NCBI GenBank assembly: GCA_902788865.1
Contig: CADALZ010000003.1
Location: forward strand, 35,458 to 99,457
Direction of reading: 5' to 3'
Length of the DNA: 64,000 nt
Origin: an uncultured Bacteroidales bacterium
GTDB lineage: Bacteria; Bacteroidota; Bacteroidia; Bacteroidales; Bacteroidaceae
This document shows positions 51,062 to 59,256 of the stretch, piece by piece. Position numbers and translations under genes: made by a program. The notes below the pieces were generated by a model. It searched no databases. It saw nothing but the letters and a program-made list of their open reading frames with translations, and was not told where the DNA came from. The number at the start of each line of letters is the position of its first letter. Positions within the stretch are counted from its first letter, which is position 1.

Positions 51062-52246
51062 TTACCACCTCAGCAATCGGAGCCAGCGGCTTTTGGGCTT
51101 GGGTTCTTCTGCCATGCCTTCGGGGTGGGCCTCCTCCTTCACGGTATAGATCTTGGTGAGCAGGGAGATGACCTTGGTCCACGCCCCTGTGCCCACGCGC
51201 TGCGGAAGGTCTGCCAGCAGCACGGGGAAGTTCTTCAGCGCCGTGATCATGGCCTCCTTGCGCACATGAGCCGCCCTCACGCCACGCAGTTCACGCGCCC
51301 CCTTCTTGAGGTAGGAGCGGGTGACGTAGCCTATGCGCAGCGTCATGATGGTGTTGGCGATGCCATCGAGCACGGAGTCTATGGCGATGCCTGGTATCTT
51401 GATGCTCTTCATGAGCTTGGTGAAGTCCACGTTGCCTACGTTGATATCGGCCAGGTCGAACGCAGCGAGGTCCACGTCGCTGATGTCGATGTCTGAGGCA
51501 GCAGAGGCAGCCACATCTACATCTGTGAGGCTGTCGGCCACCCCATCGGCAGAGTCGCCCAGCTGGATCTCGATGCCGTCTGTATCGATGGCTCCAGAGA
51601 TGAAGTAGCTGAAGAACGAGGCGAAGAGGATGCGCCCATACTGCTTGATGAGCTGCGCCTTGGTGGGACGGAAGCCTGAGGCACGGATGATGTCCTCTAT
51701 CATGCGATAGTTGAGTATCAGCGTGGTGAGCGCATCGAAGCGGTCGCTCTGCGAGATGGCTGTGACGATGAACACCTTGGAACCATAGTTCATGATGCGC
51801 CGATCTACCCCCTTGAGTCGGAGGTCGAGCTCCTGCTGCAGAAAGCCCTTCAGGGCACTGATGTCTGGAGCCGCCTTCACCTCTTCGAGCTGTCTGAGCA
51901 AGGCTGCCTGATGGGCCTCACGCTTAGCCTCGGGCAGGTAGTAGCAGTTGTGGCAGACGCGTGTGGCGAAGCGTGTGAGGCGCTTGCGATACGCCTCGTC
52001 TGTGACTCCCTGCGCCTGCTCCTCTATGGTGAGGGTGGGGAACTCTGGCGTGCTGAAGATGAGGTACATGGGGTAGAGCACCAGGTACATGAACAGGGCA
52101 AACAGCAGTGCGTAGAAGGCATACTCCAGATAGGGCACACCTACGAGCGCTGTGAGCTTCTCGCCAATGACGATGACGTTGCCCAGCACCACGATGGCCG
52201 TGACCACCACGAACAGCACGCTGATGAGTATAAGGGCTTTCTTCAT
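51062..52246 (-). CDS. DUF697-like membrane protein with pentapeptide-like insert
   Basis: 394 residues. Two N-terminal membrane helices (ALILISVLFVVVTAIVVLGN; YLEYAFYALLFALFMYLVLY) are followed by a soluble helical part and a DUF697-like region (IMNYGSKVFIVTAISQSDRF, SYFISGAI, LRIGYVTRSYLKKG). Residues about 240-272 read as five-residue steps with Asp in the centre (DIDIS DVDLA AFDLA DINVG), like a short pentapeptide-repeat coil. Function unknown. A TATCTTTG -7 box lies at 52279-52272. Confidence 0.7.
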   Translation of the reverse strand: MKKALILISVLFVVVTAIVVLGNVIVIGEKLTALVGVPYLEYAFYALLFALFMYLVLYPMYLIFSTPEFPTLTIEEQAQGVTDEAYRKRLTRFATRVCHNCYYLPEAKREAHQAALLRQLEEVKAAPDISALKGFLQQELDLRLKGVDRRIMNYGSKVFIVTAISQSDRFDALTTLILNYRMIEDIIRASGFRPTKAQLIKQYGRILFASFFSYFISGAIDTDGIEIQLGDSADGVADSLTDVDVAASAASDIDISDVDLAAFDLADINVGNVDFTKLMKSIKIPGIAIDSVLDGIANTIMTLRIGYVTRSYLKKGARELRGVRAAHVRKEAMITALKNFPVLLADLPQRVGTGAWTKVISLLTKIYTVKEEAHPEGMAEEPKPKSRWLRLLRW

Positions 52247-52271
52247 AAGGCTAATCTATGACTTACGAGTG

Positions 52272-52279
52272 CAAAGATA
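52272..52279 (-). promoter_or_regulatory. -7 box of the DUF697-like gene
   Basis: TATCTTTG on the minus strand, 26 bases before the ATG at 52246. Confidence 0.6.
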
Positions 52280-52311
52280 TGAAACATATCTGTATAATTA
52301 TACTTTTTTAT

Positions 52312-52342
52312 TTTGATTTCTTCAGATTAAGGTTTATATTTG
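52312..52342 (+). promoter_or_regulatory. Promoter of putA
   Basis: TTTG (52312-52315), 19 bases, TATATTTG (52335-52342). Confidence 0.78.
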
Positions 52343-52370
52343 TAGTACCTTAGATAACTTTAAACTATAT

Positions 52371-55300
52371 ATGACTATGAACGAACAAGAGACCATGAGC
52401 AGGCAGCCACTGCCTACCGTCGATGAGGTTTTCGCTTGGATGCGGAAACTCTATGATGAGAGTTATTCAGGACTCACGAAAACTGAAAAGAATGAGCAGC
52501 ACATGTATGGAACGATGGTCACCACACCAAGCGACAAGAAGTTCATCGTGCGCATGCTGGATGAGACCAGTCAGGTGCGTGACACCCAGAAGCTGGCCAT
52601 CCGTGTGAAGGAGCTGATAGACCAGTATGGCATTCCGAAGTTCCTCAGCAAGGGCGATCATCTCCTCTTCTGGATGTATCAGAAATTTGCCTATCTGCCG
52701 TTGTTCAACTGGGTGGCTGTGCCCATCATCAAGTGGAGACTCAGACGCGATACCAGTCGTGTGATCATAGATGCCGCACGTCCGCACCTCACGCAGCACC
52801 TGGCCACACGTTTCGACCAGAACATAGGACAGAACGTCAACCTGCTGGGCGAGGTGGTGCTGGGCGATGGCGAGGCCGACAAGCGCTACTACTCCTACCT
52901 CGACGCGCTGAAGGAGCCAGACATCAACTACATCTCTGTAAAGATTTCAGGCATCTACGCACAGACACACGCCCTGAACTACAAGGAGTGCTTCCCTGAG
53001 CTGGTGCGACGCATGTCGGAGCTCTACCAGACGGCCATAGACCACCCCTATACCGACCCAGAGGGCGTGACGCGTCCGAAGTTCATCAACCTCGACATGG
53101 AGGAGTATAAGGATGCCCACCTCACCATGAAGCTTTTCAAAGACGTGCTCTCACTGCCACAGTTCAAGAACTATGAGGCAGGCATCGTGGTGCAGGCCTA
53201 CCTGCCAGACGCATGGGACTTCCAGACAGAGTTGCTGGAGTTTGCCAAGGCACGTGTGGCAGCAGGCGGATCGCCCATCAAAATGCGCATCGTGAAGGGG
53301 TGCAACCTCGATATGGAGAACATCGTGAGCGACCTGCGCGGATGGCCTAATCCTGTGCGACCTAATAAGACGGAGGTGGATGCCAACTACCTGCACATCA
53401 TAGAACGCGGACTGAAGCCTGAAAATGCCAAGGTGCTGCACGTTGGTATGGCTTCGCACAACCTCTTCACCATCTCTTATGCCTACCTGCTGACGGAGAT
53501 GTATCACACACCAAAGGAGTGCTTCTGCTTCGAAATGCTGGAGGGTATGGCCAACCATGTGTGGAGGGCACAGAAGAAGCTGGGCAACCACGTGATACTC
53601 TATACGCCAGTGGTGAAGAAGGAACACTTCCTGAACGCCATCTCTTACCTGGTGCGCCGCATGGATGAGAATACGGCTCCAGACAACTTCCTGACGCACT
53701 CTTTCTCTCTGAAGCCAGACACCAAGGAGTGGAAGGAGCTGCAGCAGCAGTTCATCGATGCCTACGAGATGAAGGACAGCATCACGCATATTCCTACACG
53801 CACGCAGGATCGCAACCAGCCTTACGTGGGGCAGGAGCCTCAAGACGAGATGATCAATGAGCCTGATACAGACTTCGACCGCTTCTGCAACCAAGCGTGG
53901 GTGGAGAAAATTTTTGCCAAGTGGAAATCGACAGGTAAGATGTCGTTCGAGAAAGCTGCGTGGGGCGACTGGAAGCCTGGCGACCTGCTGCCTACACAGA
54001 TAGGCACCGAACTGGTGTATAACGACGACCATGTGGCCTACTACGACCGCAGTCAGCCTGGCGATGTGATGGTGTGCGAAATGTCGCGTGCAGACAAGGT
54101 ACAGACAGAACGCATCCTTGAGATAGCCGAGAAGGATCCTGCAGGGTGGCGTGACACCACGATAGAGGAGCGTCATCGCATCATGTACAAGGCGGCCAAT
54201 ATAATGGGCCAGATGCGTGGCGACCTGAATGGCTCTATGTGCGCCATCACAGGCAAGACGATAGAGGAGGCCGATGTGGAGGTGAGCGAGGGCATAGACT
54301 ACTGCCGTTTCTATACCACCACGATGAAGAAGTATGCTGCCCTCGATGATATTGAAATGAAGGCGAAGGGCACGGTGCTGGTGCTCTCACCTTGGAACTT
54401 CCCTTGTGCCATCCCTTGCGGAGGCGTGGTGGCTGCGTTGGCATCAGGCAATACCTGTATCCTGAAACCTGCCACCGTGGCTGCTCCTGTGGCTTGGCTC
54501 TTCGCCAAGGCTTTCTGGGAGGCTGGCGTACCTAAGGAGGCACTGCAGGTGGTGATCACAGACAAGGAAGCTACGCCTTTGCTCACCTCATCGCCTATCG
54601 TGAAGCACATCATCCTCACTGGTGGCACAGAGACGGCTCAGGCTATCGCTCACGCCAATCCACGCAAGCCGCTGTCGGCAGAGACGGGTGGCAAGAACGT
54701 GATGATTCTCTCTGCCAAAGGCGATCGCGACCACGCCATCATGAACGCGTGTCGCTCAGCATTCGGAAATGCTGGTCAGAAGTGCTCTGCTTGCTCTATT
54801 TTGCTGGTGGAGCGCTCTGTGTACAAAGACCCAGAATTCTTTGAGAAACTGAAAGACTGTGCTTCTTCACTCAAGGTAGGTGGCGTATGGAACGCAGGTA
54901 ATATCGTAGGTCCTATGATCACCAACCAGAACGAGAAGTTGGCCAAGGCCTGCGAACTGGAGCCAGGCGAGAAGTGGCTCATCGCTCCTGAGTATGTGGA
55001 TGAGAAGAAGTACATCCTCAAACCAACGGTGAAGGTGAACGTGAAACCAGACTCCTATACCTTCCGCACAGAGCTCTTTGCTCCTCTGTTGGCAGTGACC
55101 CCATACGATACGCTGGAGGAGGCTGTAGAGCTGGTCAATAGCTTGGACTACGGCTTGACATCAGGCTTGCAGTCGCTCGACGAGCAGGAGCAGCGTTACT
55201 GGAAGAACCACGTGAAGGCAGGCAACCTCTACATCAATCGTGGCATCACAGGCGCTGTGGTGAATCGTCAGCCTTTCGGAGGCATGAAGCTGTCTGCTTT

Positions 55301-55874
55301 TGGTCCTGGACTGAAGGCTGGAGGTCCGAATTACTGCCTGCAGTTCATGCATATCACTGACAAGCCTGGCACAGATACCGACTATAAGGCATCCTATGCA
55401 GCGTGGTATGAGAAAGAGTTCAAGCATGCACGCAACATCCAGCCTAAGATACGTGGCGAGCAGAATGTGTTCCGCTATCTGCCACTTGATGGTGGCATGG
55501 TGCTGCGTCTCTTTGGCGATGAAACGTTGGAGCAGGTGCAGATGGTGCAGCTGGCAGCGCAGACGGTGGGCACACCACTCACCGTCTCTGTGGATGAGCG
55601 TCACCCACTGGCAGCCCAGATCACAGGTACGGTGAAGAAAGAGAATCTGGCCAGCTTCTGCGAGAGCATACGCCAGTATGATCGCATCCGTGCCTTCTCT
55701 GCTCAGATTCCTGATGTGGTGTTTGAGGCAGCAGCCAACTACAACAAGCACATCGCACAATCTGTCCCTGTGAAGGATGGCCGCATCGAGCTGGCGCTCT
55801 ACATTCAGGAGCAGTCTATCGCGAATGAATACCATCGCTATGGCTCGCAGATAGAGGTGCCAGAAATAGAATAA
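52371..55874 (+). CDS. putA: Bifunctional proline dehydrogenase / glutamate-semialdehyde dehydrogenase
   Basis: 1,167 residues, PutA type A without a DNA-binding N-terminus. Residues about 100-470 form the FAD-binding proline dehydrogenase barrel (INYISVKISGIYAQ, MRIVKGCNLDMEN, VLHVGMASHNLFTISY). About 560-1000 is the NAD-dependent aldehyde dehydrogenase with the general-base Glu in LSAETGGKN and the catalytic Cys in GNAGQKCSAC. The protein oxidises proline to glutamate. It starts 28 bases after a strong promoter. A second ATG at 52377 is also possible. Confidence 0.95.
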   Translation: MTMNEQETMSRQPLPTVDEVFAWMRKLYDESYSGLTKTEKNEQHMYGTMVTTPSDKKFIVRMLDETSQVRDTQKLAIRVKELIDQYGIPKFLSKGDHLLFWMYQKFAYLPLFNWVAVPIIKWRLRRDTSRVIIDAARPHLTQHLATRFDQNIGQNVNLLGEVVLGDGEADKRYYSYLDALKEPDINYISVKISGIYAQTHALNYKECFPELVRRMSELYQTAIDHPYTDPEGVTRPKFINLDMEEYKDAHLTMKLFKDVLSLPQFKNYEAGIVVQAYLPDAWDFQTELLEFAKARVAAGGSPIKMRIVKGCNLDMENIVSDLRGWPNPVRPNKTEVDANYLHIIERGLKPENAKVLHVGMASHNLFTISYAYLLTEMYHTPKECFCFEMLEGMANHVWRAQKKLGNHVILYTPVVKKEHFLNAISYLVRRMDENTAPDNFLTHSFSLKPDTKEWKELQQQFIDAYEMKDSITHIPTRTQDRNQPYVGQEPQDEMINEPDTDFDRFCNQAWVEKIFAKWKSTGKMSFEKAAWGDWKPGDLLPTQIGTELVYNDDHVAYYDRSQPGDVMVCEMSRADKVQTERILEIAEKDPAGWRDTTIEERHRIMYKAANIMGQMRGDLNGSMCAITGKTIEEADVEVSEGIDYCRFYTTTMKKYAALDDIEMKAKGTVLVLSPWNFPCAIPCGGVVAALASGNTCILKPATVAAPVAWLFAKAFWEAGVPKEALQVVITDKEATPLLTSSPIVKHIILTGGTETAQAIAHANPRKPLSAETGGKNVMILSAKGDRDHAIMNACRSAFGNAGQKCSACSILLVERSVYKDPEFFEKLKDCASSLKVGGVWNAGNIVGPMITNQNEKLAKACELEPGEKWLIAPEYVDEKKYILKPTVKVNVKPDSYTFRTELFAPLLAVTPYDTLEEAVELVNSLDYGLTSGLQSLDEQEQRYWKNHVKAGNLYINRGITGAVVNRQPFGGMKLSAFGPGLKAGGPNYCLQFMHITDKPGTDTDYKASYAAWYEKEFKHARNIQPKIRGEQNVFRYLPLDGGMVLRLFGDETLEQVQMVQLAAQTVGTPLTVSVDERHPLAAQITGTVKKENLASFCESIRQYDRIRAFSAQIPDVVFEAAANYNKHIAQSVPVKDGRIELALYIQEQSIANEYHRYGSQIEVPEIE

Positions 55875-55898
55875 TGCAGACGATAAACCTTTAATATA

Positions 55899-56306
55899 AT
55901 GTATAAGATGAACGAAGTACAAGCTTACCTGAAGGAATGCGGAGCATTCTTCATTGCCACCAATGAGGGCGACCAACCACGTGTGCGCCCCTTTGGTGTT
56001 TCTGAGATTATCAACGGCCGTCTGTATATCATGACGGGCAAGGTGAAAGACGTTTTCAAGCAGCTGGACAAGAACGGAAAGTTCGAAATCTGCGCCATGA
56101 AACCCTCTGGGGCAGAGTGGATGCGTCTGGAAGGTACATTGGTCAACGATGATACGCTGGCCGTGAAAGAAGAGTTCCTGAATCGTAATGAGAGCCTGAA
56201 GTCTATGTACAAAGCAGATGATGGCAATATGGCTGTGCTCTATGTGACCAATGCCACAGCGAGTTTCTTCTCCTTCACTGAACCTGTGAGAAAAGTCTGC
56301 TTCTGA
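55899..56306 (+). CDS. Pyridoxamine 5'-phosphate oxidase-like flavin protein
   Basis: 135 residues, a split-barrel protein (FFIATNEGDQPRVRPFGVSE, RLYIMTGKVKDVFKQLDKN, EWMRLEGTLVNDD) of the PNPOx-like class that binds FMN or F420. The substrate is unknown. It lies 25 bases after putA and may be cotranscribed. A further in-frame ATG (MNEVQAY) lies three codons in. Confidence 0.85.
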   Translation: MYKMNEVQAYLKECGAFFIATNEGDQPRVRPFGVSEIINGRLYIMTGKVKDVFKQLDKNGKFEICAMKPSGAEWMRLEGTLVNDDTLAVKEEFLNRNESLKSMYKADDGNMAVLYVTNATASFFSFTEPVRKVCF

Positions 56307-56307
56307 G

Positions 56308-56518
56308 ATGATAGTGAAAATCGTTATCGCTGTCCTCTTGGGCGTGATGGGCTTGATCATCCTTTTTTGGTAAGGGTGACAAGCTCATTGCAGGCTATTT
56401 GAGCATTTCTCATCATTGAGGAGGAGTCGATTACGTCTATCATGGGCTTTGGGGCCGTCCTGCTGGTCTTAGCTTTTGTGGTCATCGCACTAGCCAACTC
56501 ATGGGCAACGAAGATATG
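56308..56518 (+). pseudogene. Broken DUF3784-like small membrane protein
   Basis: From the ATG at 56308, 21 codons (MIVKIVIAVLLGVMGLIILF, W) end at TAA. Leaving out one T from the six-T run near 56362-56367 gives ILFGKGDKLIAGY, the typical DUF3784 motif. A further frame change near 56400-56420 leads into a second helix MGFGAVLLVLAFVVIALANS that ends at 56518. The gene therefore has at least two lesions. The first could be a sequencing error in the homopolymer; the second is harder to explain that way. Confidence 0.72.
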
Positions 56519-56529
56519 AGCTGCAGCTT

Positions 56530-57423
56530 TTACTTGGCGTCTGTGCCAGGTTCTACGTGAATGTTGATTTGCGTCTCCTTGCCATACTTACGACGTAGGG
56601 CCTCCTCTACGTTGGTAGCGATGTCGTGCGCCTCGACGATGGAGATAGTTGGGTCCACAGCAATGTGGGCATCGATGATGTAGGACATCCCATTGCGACG
56701 CGTCTTGAGCTCGTGGATATTGTTCACCCCTTTCACAGCAGAAGCTGTGTCGATGATGCCCTGCAGCACCTCTTCTGGCAGAGACGCCTCCATCAGCTCG
56801 GCCAAGCTTGGTGTGGCCATCCTTATGCCCACCACGATGATGGCGATGCTGATGGCGCAGGAGGCCAGAGGGTCGAGTACTGTCCATTTATTGCCCAGAG
56901 CAATGGCCCCTCCGATGCCTATCAGTGAGCCAATGGACGAGAAAGCGTCACTGCGATGATGCCACGCATTGGCGATGACCACGGTGCTACCTGTCTGTTT
57001 ACCCACTCTGACGGTGGCTTGGTAGAGCATTTCCTTGGCAGCGATAGAGACAACGGCTGCCAAAAGAGCCAGATAGCCTGGCTGGGGAATGGTCTCACCT
57101 CTGTAGATGCCCCAGATGCTCTGAATACCATCGCCCATCAGATTGGCTCCAACGATGATGAGAAGCAAGCTGACTATCAGCGTGGCCAGCGTCTCGAACT
57201 TCCCATGTCCGAAGGAGTGGTCTCTATCCTTCCCTTTAGAGGAGATGTGTGTGAAAACAAGTACCACCACATCGCCAACGAGATCGGATAGCGAATGCAT
57301 GCCATCAGCAATCATCGCTGCGCTATGGCCTAAGGAGCCCGCTATCAGCTTGAAGACAGTGAGCAGCACGTTGACAGCAGAGCCCCACAGCGTGATATTC
57401 CTTATTTCTTTTTCTCTATTCAT
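56530..57423 (-). CDS. Cation diffusion facilitator (FieF-like)
   Basis: 297 residues with six membrane helices and a cytoplasmic C-terminal domain. The metal sites are visible as MIADGMHSLSDLVGD and DHSFGHGKFET in the first half and AWHHRSDAFSSIGSL in helix five. The C-terminal dimer domain includes SYIIDAHIAVDPTISIVEAH. It exports Zn, Fe or Mn in exchange for protons. Last gene of an HxlR-acetyltransferase-CDF operon (10-base spacing). Confidence 0.93.
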   Translation of the reverse strand: MNREKEIRNITLWGSAVNVLLTVFKLIAGSLGHSAAMIADGMHSLSDLVGDVVVLVFTHISSKGKDRDHSFGHGKFETLATLIVSLLLIIVGANLMGDGIQSIWGIYRGETIPQPGYLALLAAVVSIAAKEMLYQATVRVGKQTGSTVVIANAWHHRSDAFSSIGSLIGIGGAIALGNKWTVLDPLASCAISIAIIVVGIRMATPSLAELMEASLPEEVLQGIIDTASAVKGVNNIHELKTRRNGMSYIIDAHIAVDPTISIVEAHDIATNVEEALRRKYGKETQINIHVEPGTDAK

Positions 57424-57432
57424 CAGTAAACA

Positions 57433-58020
57433 TCAGCTACGTGTAGGTTGAGGGCAATTGATTCTCTTTATTACTTTGGCAGGCACACCCCCTACAATAG
57501 TGTTTGGCTCCACATCTTTGGTGACTACAGCCCCTGCTGCCACTACGGCTCCATCGCCAATGGTCACGCCTGCAAGAACAGTGGCATTGGCACCTATCCA
57601 GACGTTTTTGCCTATGTGGATAGGGGCATAGGTCATGCTCTGTCGTTTGTCAGGGTCGAGGTCGTGGTTGAGTGTAGCCAATACTACATTGTGCCCAATG
57701 AGCGCCCCCTCGTCGATGGTGATGCCTCCCTGATCTTGGAACTTGCAGCCCATGTTGATGAAGACATGTTCCCCAACGATGGTGTTCTTGCCACAATCAG
57801 TATGAAAGGGTGGAAACATGCCTACCGTCTGAGGAACTTCGCGCCCCCAGAGCTCTTCCAGAAGCCCATGCAGCTCTTCTGGCGTGTGGTACTTGCTGTT
57901 AATTTCTGCTGTAATCTTCAAGGCTTCCTGCGAAAGTCGATGAAACATCATGTGTACATCTGACCCTCCTATGACGGGCTTGCCTGATGCCATATAATCT
58001 CTGAATTCTTGAATGTTCAT
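57433..58020 (-). CDS. Maltose/galactoside O-acetyltransferase-like
   Basis: 195 residues of the left-handed beta-helix (hexapeptide) class: [20 protein letters not shown], the catalytic-His loop [40 protein letters not shown], and the C-terminal [12 protein letters not shown]. It transfers an acetyl group from acetyl-CoA to a sugar. It lies 9 bases downstream of the HxlR regulator gene. Confidence 0.9.
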   Translation of the reverse strand: MNIQEFRDYMASGKPVIGGSDVHMMFHRLSQEALKITAEINSKYHTPEELHGLLEELWGREVPQTVGMFPPFHTDCGKNTIVGEHVFINMGCKFQDQGGITIDEGALIGHNVVLATLNHDLDPDKRQSMTYAPIHIGKNVWIGANATVLAGVTIGDGAVVAAGAVVTKDVEPNTIVGGVPAKVIKRINCPQPTRS

Positions 58021-58029
58021 AGTCCTATC

Positions 58030-58374
58030 TTAATCTGTTACTACTTCGTCAAAATGTGTCTTTGCCCAGTCGATAAGTGACATGATGGACGGCATGAGCG
58101 ACTTCCCTGTTTCTGTGAGGGAATATTCCACACGGGGTGGCACTTCTGCATACATCTCACGATGCACCAAGTGACTCTGTTCTAAACTTTTCAGCGTTTG
58201 TGAGAGCATCTTCTGCGAACAGTCTGTCATCACGCGGCGAATCTCATTGAAACGTAGCATACCCGTCTCGCTCTTATTCAGCATAAAGAGTACGAGCAAC
58301 GACCACTTGTCGCCAAAACGACTGATGACTTGCCTGATGGGACAGGCCAAATACTCAGCTTTGATATCTGCCAT
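58030..58374 (-). CDS. HxlR-family transcriptional regulator
   Basis: 114 residues, winged helix of the HxlR/DUF24 type: CPIRQVISRFGDKWSLLVLF, FNEIRRVMTDCSQKMLSQTL, LVHREMYAEVPPRVEYSLTE. Members sense reactive or redox compounds through cysteines; this one has Cys11 (LACPIR) and one later cysteine. It heads the leftward operon and faces a divergent cupin gene. Its promoter overlaps a GGTAAC/GTTACC palindrome, which suggests autoregulation. Confidence 0.92.
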   Translation of the reverse strand: MADIKAEYLACPIRQVISRFGDKWSLLVLFMLNKSETGMLRFNEIRRVMTDCSQKMLSQTLKSLEQSHLVHREMYAEVPPRVEYSLTETGKSLMPSIMSLIDWAKTHFDEVVTD

Positions 58375-58402
58375 GACCTTAGTTTTTAATGTTTATATGT
58401 TG

Positions 58403-58410
58403 CAAAGGTA
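58403..58410 (-). promoter_or_regulatory. -7 box of the HxlR operon
   Basis: TACCTTTG on the minus strand, 29 bases before the ATG at 58374, overlapping the palindrome at 58407-58423. Confidence 0.65.
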
Positions 58411-58423
58411 ACGAAAAGTTACC
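58407..58423. promoter_or_regulatory. Operator-like palindrome at the HxlR promoter
   Basis: GGTAACGAAAAGTTACC is a perfect 6-5-6 inverted repeat on the -7 box, the spacing and place expected for an HxlR site. A related GTAAC half-site follows at 58426-58430. Confidence 0.65.
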
Positions 58424-58503
58424 AAGTAACAAGTTGGCACTATGTTAATGTGCGTTAAAGGCTTTTTGAGAGGAAGCCGATAAGTGCCTAATTCCTACTT
58501 TTT

Positions 58504-58518
58504 GGTAACTATGTCACC
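58504..58518. promoter_or_regulatory. Operator-like palindrome before the cupin promoter
   Basis: GGTAACTATGTCACC is an imperfect version of the same GGTnAC...GTnACC arms, 14 bases upstream of the cupin -33 element. Confidence 0.5.
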
Positions 58519-58531
58519 TTATGGTGCCTTC

Positions 58532-58562
58532 TTGCAAGAAAAGAAAATAAGCTATATCTTTG
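58532..58562 (+). promoter_or_regulatory. Promoter of the cupin gene
   Basis: TTG (58532-58534), 20 bases, TATCTTTG (58555-58562). Confidence 0.72.
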
Positions 58563-58607
58563 TACTCAGTAAAACGAAATTATTAACTTCTTAAACTTCA
58601 AATAACA

Positions 58608-59063
58608 ATGAAACAGATTGAGACAATTAAGGCTGGTAAGAACTACAGCGCAGTGAGTGTAGGTAAGATGGATGAAATCATCGAGCATGTGTTGCCAATG
58701 GGTCCAAACGTGACCATTCAAGGCAAAGTGTTTGCTGGTCAGGCTGTGGGTGCAACGGGCAGCGAACTGAGCTTTCAGACACTGGTACCTGGTCAGGATA
58801 GTGGTTTCCTGCACACACACAAAACTCATGAGGAGCTCTACATTATCCTGAAAGGTGAGGGTCAGTATCAGGTAGATGGTGAGATTTTCCCAGTCAGTGA
58901 GGGTACTATCGTGCGCGTAGCTCCTGATGGCAAGCGTGCGCTGAAGAATACAGGCAGCGAGAACCTCACCATGCTCTGCATCCAGTACAAGGCCAATGCT
59001 TTCACTGAGGCTGATAGCCCAATGACTGATGGCGTGATATTGCAGGAAGAATTGAAATGGTAA
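58608..59063 (+). CDS. Cupin-domain protein
   Basis: 151 residues with a single cupin_2 barrel. Motif 1 is GFLHTHKTHEELYIILKGEG (metal-binding His, His and Glu) and motif 2 is around PVSEGTIVRVAPDGKRALKN. It probably binds a metal and a small molecule. Divergent from the HxlR regulator with shared operator-like sites, so it is likely an HxlR target. Confidence 0.88.
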   Translation: MKQIETIKAGKNYSAVSVGKMDEIIEHVLPMGPNVTIQGKVFAGQAVGATGSELSFQTLVPGQDSGFLHTHKTHEELYIILKGEGQYQVDGEIFPVSEGTIVRVAPDGKRALKNTGSENLTMLCIQYKANAFTEADSPMTDGVILQEELKW

Positions 59064-59080
59064 GTAAGGTGATTATTCTT

Positions 59081-59129
59081 ATCGCTTGCGATACAAACGA
59101 TATGGAGATTGTTTTATATCGCAAGCGAT
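59081..59129 (+). terminator. Hairpin after the cupin gene
   Basis: ATCGCTTGCGATA and TATCGCAAGCGAT form a perfect 13-bp stem with a 23-base loop. Only a weak T-rich tract follows, so termination is probable but not certain. Confidence 0.6.
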
Positions 59130-59214
59130 TTATTTGAAATTTTAAGATTGATTAATAGGTACAAATTCTCTTAGAAAATAAGCCTGAAGAATGGGGAGTC
59201 TGCAAAAGTTTGAG

Positions 59215-59222
59215 TATCTTTG
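59215..59222 (+). promoter_or_regulatory. -7 box of the PI-PLC gene
   Basis: TATCTTTG, 34 bases before the ATG at 59257. No clear -33 element. Confidence 0.55.
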
Positions 59223-59256
59223 CAGAAATAATGCTATTCAACCTAATAGATAACAT

